Shown one piece after another: positions 25,806-34,969 of a DNA stretch of 64,000 nucleotides. Every line of letters starts with the position of its first letter. Positions within the stretch are counted from its first letter, which is position 1. The notes under the pieces were generated by a model, which did no database searches, was not told where the DNA came from, and saw nothing but the letters and a program-made list of their open reading frames with translations. The stretch comes from Lachnospiraceae bacterium (GTDB lineage Bacteria; Bacillota; Clostridia; Lachnospirales; Lachnospiraceae). Location of the stretch: the NCBI GenBank assembly GCA_024691125.1, contig JAILNV010000016.1, forward strand, positions 97,966-161,965. Direction: 5' to 3'. The position numbers were made by a program, and so were the translations under genes.

Positions 25806-27188
25806 CTATTCCGTAGCAGAATTATATAATGCCTTCTCATCTGTCCCGTCCTTCTCCTTACACCCGAACGTCATTCCCTGCTTCTCAAACACTTCCTTCT
25901 TAAACACAGGATTATATACTATATATGTGAAGAATCTTACCGGATTACGAAGATTGGTCCTTGGCTCCAACATCCTGTAGATTATGGAACCCACACTGTT
26001 AAATCTTCTCCTGCACTCAAAGCCTGCCTCGGTAAGCTCATCAGGCGTCATGTTTTTGGGTATGAATGCAGTATAGTTGAACCTGTACTGTTCATGCAGC
26101 CACCATTTCCCGTCATACAGGAGACGTCCTTCCGCTTTTAACTGCTCATACAGCTCTGTTCCGGGATACGGCATCAGGATATTGTAAGCAGCGAATGTGA
26201 ACTTATTCTTTCTTGCGAACCTGTAGGTCGCTTCTATCGATTCAAGCGTATCCGTATCATGCCCTATCGTAAATGCCGCCCATGTCTGAAGCCCGTAATG
26301 CCTGAGCTTCTCTACAGCTTCGGCATAATGATCGTCCGCGAATTTCTTATTAACGCCCTTATGCATATAGTCAAGGCTCTCCGGCTTAATGGATTCAAAG
26401 CCTATCACCAGCCCGAGACACCCGCTCTTAACCATAAGCCGCATAAGCTCATCATCATCCAGCATATCAAGGCTCCCCTGGCTTACCCAGTATATCTTAA
26501 GCGGTATCAGTGCCCGAAACAGCTCCTTGGCCCTCTCCTTATCCCCTACTATATTATCGTCCACAAAGAATAAGAGCTTCCTTTTCTGTGAACGTATCTC
26601 CGTAACCACCTCATCTATATCTCTGGTAAAATGCCTTCTTTCAAAGTACACGCTGCTCGCGCAGTATTTACAGCTGTATCTGCAGCCTCTTGAGAACTGA
26701 AGAAGTGATATCGGCATATACTTCTTTCCCTTATATATGTCGCGCCTTGTTATCACTCCCTTCTGCGGGACACATACAGGCGCGCATTCATATACCTCCT
26801 TAAGGGTTCCCGCACGCAGATCCTCGGTCATCTCGACCCATTTATCCTCTGCGTCTCCTATCATTATGGAATCCGCATGCTCCTTAACCTCTTCGGGAAG
26901 CAGCTTAACATGCATGCCGCCCATCAGTACCTTAACCCCATTCCTCCTGTATCCATCGGCGATCTCATATGAGCGCCTGGCTGTGAAGGTCTCCACCGTG
27001 ATCGCTACAAGATCCGCCGGCTCATTGTACGGTATAGGCTCCAGCCTGTCATCATACATGACGACATCTATATCATCGGGTGTAAGCGCCGCCAGAATCC
27101 CCAGCTGCAGCGGTTCCATACTGGCATTGTCCACATACAGGCTGTGCTCACGTCTCCCTATATTTGGTTTTATGAGAATTATCTTCAT
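25806..27188 (-). CDS. B12-binding-type radical SAM protein, paralogue C
   Basis: A 460-residue paralogue with the same plan: Rossmann domain with KVLMGGMHVKLLPEEVKEHAD near 87, radical SAM cysteines C169, C173 and C176 (RGCRYSCKYC), the GCLGLVIGFESI barrel segment and a C-terminal arginine- and aromatic-rich part (VRFFTYIVYNPVFKKEVFEKQG). Its start codon overlaps the stop of paralogue B by four bases. It is closest to D by eye. No DxHxxG motif. Confidence 0.9.
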   Translation of the reverse strand: MKIILIKPNIGRREHSLYVDNASMEPLQLGILAALTPDDIDVVMYDDRLEPIPYNEPADLVAITVETFTARRSYEIADGYRRNGVKVLMGGMHVKLLPEEVKEHADSIMIGDAEDKWVEMTEDLRAGTLKEVYECAPVCVPQKGVITRRDIYKGKKYMPISLLQFSRGCRYSCKYCASSVYFERRHFTRDIDEVVTEIRSQKRKLLFFVDDNIVGDKERAKELFRALIPLKIYWVSQGSLDMLDDDELMRLMVKSGCLGLVIGFESIKPESLDYMHKGVNKKFADDHYAEAVEKLRHYGLQTWAAFTIGHDTDTLESIEATYRFARKNKFTFAAYNILMPYPGTELYEQLKAEGRLLYDGKWWLHEQYRFNYTAFIPKNMTPDELTEAGFECRRRFNSVGSIIYRMLEPRTNLRNPVRFFTYIVYNPVFKKEVFEKQGMTFGCKEKDGTDEKALYNSATE

Positions 27189-28675
27189 TCGTTTTCTCCA
27201 AGCTCCTTACCCTGTTTACGGTGTATCTCATAACGTGATATTAAGTTTACCAGCAGAAAAACGACCGTATTAAAGAGGTTTCTATGATTGACTCCTGCCT
27301 CAAGCATCCGCTTAAGCATATGGCGGTAACTGTTGAAATCATATCTTGCTCTTTTACAGCCCTCCGTAAGCTCTTCACCGCTCATCGATTTCGGATAAAA
27401 CATCGCATCCCCGTATCTGTAACCGGGATCAAGCCACCATTTTTCATATTTAAGCATTCCTTCACTGCTCATACGTTTAAACAGTTCTGTCCCCGGCAGG
27501 ATCATAAGCGGATTGAAATTGGCTACAGCAAGGTTATTCCTCATTGCAAAATCATACGTCCTTCTTATCGATTCCGCCGTATCATGATCGTATCCCAGGA
27601 CGAACATGGCATATATCATGATCCCGTGCTTATAAATATTATCTATGGCAGTCTCATATTTAAGTTCATTTTCTTTATATCTTCTGTCCTCTCCGCTATC
27701 TGTTTCCGGGCTCTTTGCAGTCTTTTCATCCGCTCCCGAATGCATCACCCGGATATTGGCGCTCTTATGCATTATCTTAAGATTACGTTCATCCAATGAT
27801 TCGAAGCCTATGAGAACCATTATGCATCCCGCCTTATGCATCAGCTCAAGCAGTTCATCATTGAAGGCAATATCCATGCTTATCTGGCAGGCCCACCTTT
27901 TCTTAAGCGGCCGTATCGCATTAAACAGTTCCTTAGCCGCCTCCTCATTTACAAAGAGATTATCGTCTATAAAGAAGAAGAGCCTCTCCCGTGAGTTCTT
28001 AATCTCTTTTACTACATCATCAATGTCCTTCTGCCGCACTCCCGAAGGATACAGACTCTTTATCGAACAGAAATCGCAATTGAACCTGCATCCCCGCGAA
28101 GCCTGTATCATGCCAAGCTTTAAATATTTCTTTCCCTCAAAGCACCCTGCATTGTTGTTCACATATGCGACCGGACACTTATTATCCGAATCGTATCTTC
28201 TCTTCTCACAGCCGTTCTTAACATCTTCAAGATACCTTGGCCACGTGTCCTCAGCATCTCCCACAAGCACGGTATCGGCATGCTCAAGTATCTCTTCAGG
28301 CATTGCGGAAGCATGAAAGCCTCCCATTACGATTCTTGGGATCCTTACACTGCCGGTATTTTCATTCCTCCCATGTTTCTGCCCGTTTCCGATCCCATGT
28401 TCATCCTTTTTCCCATGTTCCTGTACATATTGAGCCCTTCTTCCGTGTCTGTATCTTTCCGCCAGCTCATAGGCATGCCTTGCCGCGAAGGTCTCTACGG
28501 AGAACGCTATAATATCTGCATCAATATCATCCGGCAGCGCTTCTATCCGTTCATCATAGAATACTATCTCCCATTCATCGGGTGTAAGAGCCTCCACTAT
28601 AGGAAAAACAAGGGGCTTCAGTGCATCCTTCCCCTTGCTGTACATCATGTTTACCTTTATGAATGCTATCCTCAT
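27185..28675 (-). CDS. B12-binding-type radical SAM protein, paralogue B, with low-complexity insertions
   Basis: A 496-residue paralogue. The Rossmann domain is interrupted at about residues 77-113 by a His/Gly/Asn/Lys-rich stretch (HGRRAQYVQEHGKKDEHGIG...), just before the conserved IVMGGFHASAMPEEILEHAD. The radical SAM cysteines are C196, C200 and C203 (RGCRFNCDFC). A second polar insertion (GADEKTAKSPETDSGEDRR) lies after the GCIMVLIGFESLDERNLKIMH segment. The start overlaps the stop of paralogue A by four bases, and the end overlaps C. The inserted DNA contains repeated CCCATGTT-like units on the plus strand. Confidence 0.88.
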   Translation of the reverse strand: MRIAFIKVNMMYSKGKDALKPLVFPIVEALTPDEWEIVFYDERIEALPDDIDADIIAFSVETFAARHAYELAERYRHGRRAQYVQEHGKKDEHGIGNGQKHGRNENTGSVRIPRIVMGGFHASAMPEEILEHADTVLVGDAEDTWPRYLEDVKNGCEKRRYDSDNKCPVAYVNNNAGCFEGKKYLKLGMIQASRGCRFNCDFCSIKSLYPSGVRQKDIDDVVKEIKNSRERLFFFIDDNLFVNEEAAKELFNAIRPLKKRWACQISMDIAFNDELLELMHKAGCIMVLIGFESLDERNLKIMHKSANIRVMHSGADEKTAKSPETDSGEDRRYKENELKYETAIDNIYKHGIMIYAMFVLGYDHDTAESIRRTYDFAMRNNLAVANFNPLMILPGTELFKRMSSEGMLKYEKWWLDPGYRYGDAMFYPKSMSGEELTEGCKRARYDFNSYRHMLKRMLEAGVNHRNLFNTVVFLLVNLISRYEIHRKQGKELGENE

Positions 28676-30015
28676 ACAGATACCCCAGGTATGTCCGAAT
28701 TGTCCGTCATAACCGCCTCGTCATATTTATTGAAATTCTTCGCATACTTCCTGTAACCGATATTTGTTATAAGATAGATGAAGAACCACCTTTTGACACG
28801 CTTGAAATCAAATCGTTTGAAAATTGCCTTCCATGAGTAGCACAGCTGCCACGCCTCGTCTATTCCGTCAAGGAGCTCCTGCTTCGTCATATTCTTCGGT
28901 CTGTATACGACATGCTCAACATCATACAAAGACCAGTCTGTTTCCGTGATCCTCTCCTGCTCGCTTAACTCCTTATAAAAAGGCGTTCCCGGGAATGGTG
29001 TGATAATAGAGAACCTCGGAAGATCTATCTTAGCCTCCAGGCACAGCTTCGCAGTCCTCTTAAAGACATCCTTATTATCCTCATCGCTTCCGAAGGCAAA
29101 GCATCCCATTACAAGTATCTGGTTATCATGCAGCTTCTCCATCAGCCATTCATACTCATTAACAGTATTGACGCCCTTGTTTATATCCTTCTGGGTCTCC
29201 TGATTGACAGATTCGAACCCAAGCAGCAGCCCCTTGCAGCCGCTCCTTCTGAATATGTCAAGCAGCTCGTCATTATGCCCTATGGCAGTCGTTGTAAGGC
29301 CGAACCACCACTTCTTAAGAGGTATCATGGCACTGAACAGCTCCCTGGCATAATTAACGTCAGCTATAAGATTCACATCAGGGAAAATAACGAACTTCCC
29401 CCTGAAGGTCTTGATCTCGGCAATGACATCCTCTACAGGCCGTGTTATAACACGCTTTCCAAAGGCTGACGGATAAGCGCAGAATGAGCATGAAAGGTTA
29501 CAGCCCCTCACACATTCGACCGTGTTAAGAGTAATATATCTGTCCTTCTTAAGCAGATCCTTTCTCGGGATCGGACGCCCCGAAATATCGACACAGGAAT
29601 GGCCGTAGTAGAACTCCTTAAGCTCTCCTTGTGCAAAATCACGCATGGCCTGCGGGAAGGTCTCGTCTCCAAGCCCCACCATGACACAGTCCGCATGAGC
29701 CTTTGCCTCTTCAGGCATAACCGTGGGATGTACTCCTCCTATTATCACAGTAATACCGCGGTTACGGAAGTAATCCGCGAACCTGTAGCTTCGGTTGGCT
29801 GTTCCCGTTATACAGGTGATGCATACAACATCTGCCTCCAGATCGAGCGGTATGGCTTCAGCTGTCTCATCATAGATAACGGGCTCCGCATTAAGCTCTC
29901 CCGGAATAAGGGCAGCAAGCAGCGCCAGCGTTATGGGTGCATAATGCAGATTCTTATGAAACATTCCGTTGTATCTGTGCATGGCTCCCGCAGGAGCAAG
30001 CAACGCCACCTTCAT
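28672..30015 (-). CDS. B12-binding-type radical SAM protein, paralogue A
   Basis: First of the four tandem paralogues, 447 residues. Start ATG at 30015 has AGGAGG five bases upstream; a longer reading frame would run into the lipase gene. It has a Rossmann domain with IIGGVHPTVMPEEAKAHADCVMVG near 91 and radical SAM cysteines C172, C176 and C179 (RGCNLSCSFC). The C-terminal region (FKRFDFKRVKRWFFIYLITNIGYRKYAKNF) is rich in aromatic and basic residues and could touch the membrane; similar ends are seen in the other copies. It is 73 bases after the lipase-like gene. Confidence 0.88.
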   Translation of the reverse strand: MKVALLAPAGAMHRYNGMFHKNLHYAPITLALLAALIPGELNAEPVIYDETAEAIPLDLEADVVCITCITGTANRSYRFADYFRNRGITVIIGGVHPTVMPEEAKAHADCVMVGLGDETFPQAMRDFAQGELKEFYYGHSCVDISGRPIPRKDLLKKDRYITLNTVECVRGCNLSCSFCAYPSAFGKRVITRPVEDVIAEIKTFRGKFVIFPDVNLIADVNYARELFSAMIPLKKWWFGLTTTAIGHNDELLDIFRRSGCKGLLLGFESVNQETQKDINKGVNTVNEYEWLMEKLHDNQILVMGCFAFGSDEDNKDVFKRTAKLCLEAKIDLPRFSIITPFPGTPFYKELSEQERITETDWSLYDVEHVVYRPKNMTKQELLDGIDEAWQLCYSWKAIFKRFDFKRVKRWFFIYLITNIGYRKYAKNFNKYDEAVMTDNSDIPGVSV

Positions 30016-30088
30016 ATCCGCCTCCTTAACCAAAGCAGGATTCCTTAATTGCAACCCACGCTCTTTCCCGACAGACCGGAAATATTTA

Positions 30089-31456
30089 TCAAAAACCGGC
30101 ATTCTTAAGCCCGTTGACAAGCTTAATATAGAATTCCCTGACATCGAACTCCGGTATATTTTCCCTGTTAAGGTCGATCATATCGCCATGAGATATCCCT
30201 CTGGTACCTTTAACGGTCAGATAATTATAACTGCTTCCCCATTCGAAGGACTCCCTGCCTACCAGGCCGTCATTGTCACCGTCAAAATGCTTAACCAGCA
30301 GATAAGACATATTAAGGGGGAACCGTCCTCCCCTTCCCCTGTTCAGCTTAGAACCCACGCTCATATATCTGACTCCGGGTACATCCTTAACGGATTCATT
30401 GAACCGTGCACAGGCACTGTGTGTAAGATCTGTCACCGCCGTAATAAAATCAGGATGCTCATCTCCCAGATTCTTAAAGGCGCTGTTATATTTATCCGCT
30501 ATCAGCTGTTGCTCCTTCTGCGGTATCTTATTCAGCAGATAATCTGCGAATTCACAGCCTCTGTGCGGCGTGTTGATGGTAGTAAGAGAAGCCACGTATC
30601 TGTCGGCTCCGCATTCGGAAAGAGCATATCTCATATCCAGACCACCCTTGCTGTGGGCTATGACATTAAGCTTTTCACAGCCTTCATCCTTAATTATCTT
30701 CTCTATTCGCCGCGCCAGCTCCTCTCCGCAGACTTTTACCGAAGCAGCTGACTGATGCTCACCGTAATACAATACAGCTCCGTTGGCTTCAAGAGCCTTG
30801 GGAATCCTTCCCCAGTAATTCAGATATTTGAAATCCCTGAAGAACACACCGTGAACAAGAAGGATTGGATATCTGGTACTGCAGAGCTTCTCGTCCTTTC
30901 TTGCCTCATCTATCAAAAGCCGTCTGTTTTCATAATCCATTTCTTCGGCAGCCACCGATATTATCTTAAAAAGCAGTATCAGATTGATAATGGGAAGGAA
31001 TCCGCATGCAAGGCCTATGGCTCTCCATTTAACACCAAGCTGTTCCGAAGAGGCATAAACACGCAGCATTCCGGCAAAAAAAACAGCCGTCATAACAAGG
31101 ACAGTGACGAGCAGGTTTAACAGCCACGAGGTCAGAAACTCTTTAAATGAAGACGCGCCACGGGCTCCTGTCCACATAGCGATATTAACTACGAGCAGCA
31201 CGCCCGTGCATATACAGAAAAGCAAGAGCAGGTTAAGCCCGTTTCTTAACAATTTAAGCCTTATACTCATAACGGGAGGATACAGAAAACCGGGGGATAA
31301 TAACATCATCAAAGTTATTATACAGCCTGCGGCAATAATAAATCCTTTTCCCGTTATATTAGTCCTTGAAATGTAATATATATTCGCCGATATAACAATC
31401 CCGATAACGGCTATTATATTAACTATCGTCATATTCGCTGTTCTTAGAAGCTTCAC
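30089..31456 (-). CDS. Membrane-anchored alpha/beta-hydrolase (lipase-like)
   Basis: A 455-residue protein. The first about 170 residues hold several hydrophobic helices (MTIVNIIAVIGIVISANIYY; GFIIAAGCIITLMMLL; LLLLFCICTGVLLVVNIAM; LLNLLVTVLVMTAVFFAG; LACGFLPIINLILLF). The rest is an alpha/beta-hydrolase of the lipase type: oxyanion region LLVHGVFF, nucleophile elbow AHSKGG (serine near residue 268), TTINTPHRGCEFAD and a late HGDMIDL that may carry the catalytic histidine. The start is GTG with GGAGAAAACA upstream. It heads the radical SAM run and could act on a membrane lipid or ester used by those enzymes; this link is inferred from position only. Confidence 0.8.
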   Translation of the reverse strand: MKLLRTANMTIVNIIAVIGIVISANIYYISRTNITGKGFIIAAGCIITLMMLLSPGFLYPPVMSIRLKLLRNGLNLLLLFCICTGVLLVVNIAMWTGARGASSFKEFLTSWLLNLLVTVLVMTAVFFAGMLRVYASSEQLGVKWRAIGLACGFLPIINLILLFKIISVAAEEMDYENRRLLIDEARKDEKLCSTRYPILLVHGVFFRDFKYLNYWGRIPKALEANGAVLYYGEHQSAASVKVCGEELARRIEKIIKDEGCEKLNVIAHSKGGLDMRYALSECGADRYVASLTTINTPHRGCEFADYLLNKIPQKEQQLIADKYNSAFKNLGDEHPDFITAVTDLTHSACARFNESVKDVPGVRYMSVGSKLNRGRGGRFPLNMSYLLVKHFDGDNDGLVGRESFEWGSSYNYLTVKGTRGISHGDMIDLNRENIPEFDVREFYIKLVNGLKNAGF

Positions 31457-31543
31457 TGTTTTCTCCTTAATCTTAAGCCATGATCACCATCCGCATGATA
31501 TCATCCTGAGCATGGCAGCTTTATTTCTTTTCACAGGATCATA

Positions 31544-33034
31544 TCACACGCTTATGAACGAGCCTGCTGCCATGATAACATACATAATAAACACAAATGC
31601 AGCCACAGCCTTTACTCCGGGCCCCGTCTCTGTTCCGCGCCCTGCTTTCACTCCATGTGCCATCTCTTCTCCATGCCCTGCTTCTCTTCCATGAGCTGAC
31701 TCTTCTCCACTTCCCGCTTTCCTTCCATGTGCCGTCTCTTCTCCATGCCCTGCTTCTCTTCCATGCACCGACTCTTCTCCACTTCCCGCTTCCCTTCCAT
31801 ATGCCGTCTCTTCCCCGGCCTGGTTCCTCATGCACAGGAGGTATGACGGAACAGCCATCAGGGCAATGATGACCGCAACGGCTCCTCCAACCAGCTTAAG
31901 ATATTCCGCAAACGTATTACTGAGAATAAGCGTCATAATAAGTGCGGGAACCGTGGCAATAACAAAAGACAGCTCTCTTTTTATATGAGTCTGGCCGGCT
32001 ACTATATCGGCCGATGCCAGTCCTATGGACCAGAACGAAGTAAGCATGGCAAATACTATGAACAGGGATCCGAGCACTCTTACAGTTCCTCCCACAGCCT
32101 CAGCCCAGCCCACTATTGCAATATCCGTCACCTCTTTTGATGTGATCATAGTACATACGGCTACGATGACTGAGATCACAAGATTGATAAGAAGTCCCAG
32201 CCATATTGAACGCCTTATCTTATTAACGCTGTCCTCATACTGTTGCTTCTGCTGCTTCAGCTCTTCCCTCTGTTTCTGCTCTTTATATCCTTTAAGTTCT
32301 TCTTTTTCTTTCTTTCCGGTATGCCTCTTCTCTTTGCCCTGTTCCTCAGCTCCCACAGGTTCTTCCTGACGTTCCGATCCCCCCGTCATATACTCCACGA
32401 GCTGCGGTACGGCAAAGATCGCAGAGAACGAAAACATAATCATGGAATATGCCGCTGCCCACTCTTTAACGCTCCCGAAAGCCGGAATACTTATACCTGG
32501 CTTAATATGAAATGCCGAAAAGCTAAGCATAAGCAGCAGTATCACCGCCATAACGGATACGGTCACGGCCTCCGTTGTACAAACAGCTCCCAGTCCTGCC
32601 AGGATGACAAATGCAGCAGCCACGAAGAATATGACCTTAACCACAGTCCCGTTTACCGGAAGAAGCTGTGTAAATATCTGCGCGGCTCCCGAAATATATG
32701 CCGAGAGATTAGCCGTAAGCACAACCACAAGAAGCGCAAAAAAGGCAAAGCGGAGTATCATTCCCGCTCTGCCTTTAAACAGGTACTTATTGAATATATC
32801 CAGCATATCTGCCTTACCGGTATGTCCGTTATCTGTATTCATTGTGCGAAGCACCATCGTCGCTATCATGAAATGCATGAGCACACTTACGATATAAGCC
32901 GCAGCAAAAGCCGCCATACCTCCGACAGTTCCCGCATGCAGGACATAATAAGGTATCGCCATCACTCCGCTCCCTATGCCGTTTCCGGCAACCACAGCCG
33001 CCGCTTTATATACTGATCTGTTTCTCCTGTTCAT
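31544..33034 (-). CDS. Amino-acid permease-like protein with a 12-residue tandem repeat
   Basis: A 496-residue membrane protein with about 11 helices. The N-terminus AAAVVAGNGIGSGVMAIPYYVLHAGTVGG has the GxGxxxxP discontinuous helix of the APC/aromatic amino-acid transporter type (HAAAP-like). A long charged cytoplasmic loop of about 60 residues (GAEEQGKEKRHTGKKEKEELKG...) interrupts the middle. Between the last two helices, residues about 406-475 are six copies of a 12-residue unit like AGSGEESVHGRE. Substrate unknown. The tandem repeat is not expected in this family. Confidence 0.8.
   Translation of the reverse strand: MNRRNRSVYKAAAVVAGNGIGSGVMAIPYYVLHAGTVGGMAAFAAAYIVSVLMHFMIATMVLRTMNTDNGHTGKADMLDIFNKYLFKGRAGMILRFAFFALLVVVLTANLSAYISGAAQIFTQLLPVNGTVVKVIFFVAAAFVILAGLGAVCTTEAVTVSVMAVILLLMLSFSAFHIKPGISIPAFGSVKEWAAAYSMIMFSFSAIFAVPQLVEYMTGGSERQEEPVGAEEQGKEKRHTGKKEKEELKGYKEQKQREELKQQKQQYEDSVNKIRRSIWLGLLINLVISVIVAVCTMITSKEVTDIAIVGWAEAVGGTVRVLGSLFIVFAMLTSFWSIGLASADIVAGQTHIKRELSFVIATVPALIMTLILSNTFAEYLKLVGGAVAVIIALMAVPSYLLCMRNQAGEETAYGREAGSGEESVHGREAGHGEETAHGRKAGSGEESAHGREAGHGEEMAHGVKAGRGTETGPGVKAVAAFVFIMYVIMAAGSFISV
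31610..31819 (-). repeat. Tandem 36-bp coding repeat (six units)
   Basis: Six consecutive units encode AGEETAYGRE, AGSGEESVHGRE, AGHGEETAHGRK, AGSGEESAHGRE, AGHGEEMAHGVK and AGRGTETGPGVK. Units alternate Ser and His at the third position, so the larger period is 72 bp. All units stay in frame, which suggests selection for the protein. Confidence 0.85.
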
Positions 33035-33069
33035 GATACGCCTGCCACATTCCGGTATTTCCTGCTTAA

Positions 33070-34887
33070 CTACTTATCCTCATCCAGCTTGAGTACGCTC
33101 ATGAAGGCCTTCTGCGGTACCTCCACGTTTCCTATCTGGCGCATCCGCTTCTTTCCTTCCTTCTGTTTCTCAAGCAGCTTCTTCTTACGTGTGATATCAC
33201 CGCCGTAGCATTTAGCCAACACATCCTTACGCATGGCCTTTACGGTCTCGCGTGCGATTATCTTGCTTCCTATAGCCGCCTGAATCGGAATCTCAAACAG
33301 ATGCCTCGGTATCTCTTCCTTAAGCCTCTCACACATCCGCCTGCCTCTCTCATAAGCGCTCTCCGCATGCACGATAAAGCTTAAGGCATCCACCTCTTCT
33401 CTGTTAATAAGGATATCCAGCTTGACAAGGTCCGATTTCTCATACCCCTTCATCTCATAATCGAAGGAAGCGTAACCCCTTGAGCGTGATTTCAGGGCAT
33501 CGAAGAAATCATATATTATCTCATTAAGAGGAAGCTCGTACTTAAGCAGCGCACGTGTCTCCTCCATGTATTCCATGCTTATATACTTACCGCGCCTCTC
33601 CTGGCACAGCTCCATTATCGGTCCGACGTATTCCTTGGTAACCATGATCTCGGCATCCACTATCGGCTCCTCCATATAGTCTATCTCCGAAGGATCCGGA
33701 AGATTCGTGGGATTGGTAAGGTCGATAACCTCACCGTCCGTCTTATGCACCTTATATATAACGCTGGGAGCCGTCGTTACGAGATCCAGGTTATACTCCC
33801 TCTCGAGCCTCTCCTGTACCACCTCAAGATGAAGAAGGCCCAGGAATCCGCATCTGAAGCCAAAGCCGAGTGCCACAGAGGTCTCCGGCTCATAATTAAG
33901 CGATGCGTCATTAAGCTGCAGCTTCTCAAGCGCATCCCTGAGATCGGGGTACTTCGCTCCGTCAGCAGGATACATGCCGCAGTATACCATCGAAAGAACC
34001 TTCTTATATCCCGGAAGCGCCTCGTCACAGGGCTTCTCCGCATTGGTTATCGTATCACCTACCGCCGTATCCCTAACGTTCTTGATGCTTGCCGTAATGT
34101 AACCTACCATCCCGGCAGACAGCTCATCACACGGTATGAACTGACCGGCTCCGAAATAGCCTACCTCTACCACCTCAGCAGTAGCGCCTGTTGCCATCAT
34201 TTTGATCGGAGTTCCCTTGCTGACGGTACCGTCCATCAGTCTCACGAAAGCAATGGCTCCCTTATATGAATCATACAGCGAATCAAAGATAAGCGCCTTA
34301 AGCGGCTTCCCCGCATCACCTTTGGGCGCAGGTATCTTACTCACTATCTGTTCGAGCACCTCATCAATACCGATACCGTTCTTGGCGGAAATCCTCGGTG
34401 CATCCTGAGCCTCTATCCCGATGACATCCTCGATCTCATTAACCACTCTTTCGGGCTCCGCGCTCGGGAGGTCTATCTTATTTATCACCGGAAAGACATC
34501 CAGATCATGATCGAGTGCCAGATAGACATTCGCAAGTGTCTGAGCCTCTATTCCCTGAGCCGCATCCACAACAAGTATCGCCCCGTCGCATGCTGCCAGG
34601 CTCCTTGATACCTCATAATTGAAATCAACATGCCCCGGAGTATCTATAAGGTTAAGTATGTACTCTTCTCCGTTTTTGGCTCTGTATACAGTCCTGACCG
34701 CCTGCGATTTGATCGTTATCCCGCGTTCCCTCTCAAGATCCATGTTATCAAGAACCTGCGCCTGCATCTCACGGCTGGTAAGCAGTCCCGTGCTTTCGAT
34801 TATACGATCCGCAAGCGTTGATTTACCATGATCTATATGAGCTATTATACAGAAGTTCCTTATTCTGCTCTGTTCTATATTTGACAT
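33070..34887 (-). CDS. lepA: Elongation factor 4 (LepA)
   Basis: Ribosome-binding GTPase that back-translocates stalled ribosomes and aids ribosome assembly. The 605-residue product has G1 AHIDHGKST near residue 16, G3 DTPGHVDF near 83, G4 NKID near 137, the EF-G-like domains II, III and V, and the LepA-specific C-terminal domain ([39 protein letters not shown]). GGAGGAG lies before the ATG. It is in a minus-strand run with the VanZ, purA and purB genes. Confidence 0.98.
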   Translation of the reverse strand: MSNIEQSRIRNFCIIAHIDHGKSTLADRIIESTGLLTSREMQAQVLDNMDLERERGITIKSQAVRTVYRAKNGEEYILNLIDTPGHVDFNYEVSRSLAACDGAILVVDAAQGIEAQTLANVYLALDHDLDVFPVINKIDLPSAEPERVVNEIEDVIGIEAQDAPRISAKNGIGIDEVLEQIVSKIPAPKGDAGKPLKALIFDSLYDSYKGAIAFVRLMDGTVSKGTPIKMMATGATAEVVEVGYFGAGQFIPCDELSAGMVGYITASIKNVRDTAVGDTITNAEKPCDEALPGYKKVLSMVYCGMYPADGAKYPDLRDALEKLQLNDASLNYEPETSVALGFGFRCGFLGLLHLEVVQERLEREYNLDLVTTAPSVIYKVHKTDGEVIDLTNPTNLPDPSEIDYMEEPIVDAEIMVTKEYVGPIMELCQERRGKYISMEYMEETRALLKYELPLNEIIYDFFDALKSRSRGYASFDYEMKGYEKSDLVKLDILINREEVDALSFIVHAESAYERGRRMCERLKEEIPRHLFEIPIQAAIGSKIIARETVKAMRKDVLAKCYGGDITRKKKLLEKQKEGKKRMRQIGNVEVPQKAFMSVLKLDEDK

Positions 34888-34969
34888 ATCTCCTCCGGTT
34901 AATCAGTTTCGTCTGTTCTTTATAATTGTTTCAGCGTCCGGCTTTCATCCTGTATGTATAAATCAAGTG

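Noticed and set aside
31500..31830. CRISPR array in the repetitive stretch
   Set aside because: The repeats are in frame within a permease gene, without unique spacers or cas genes.
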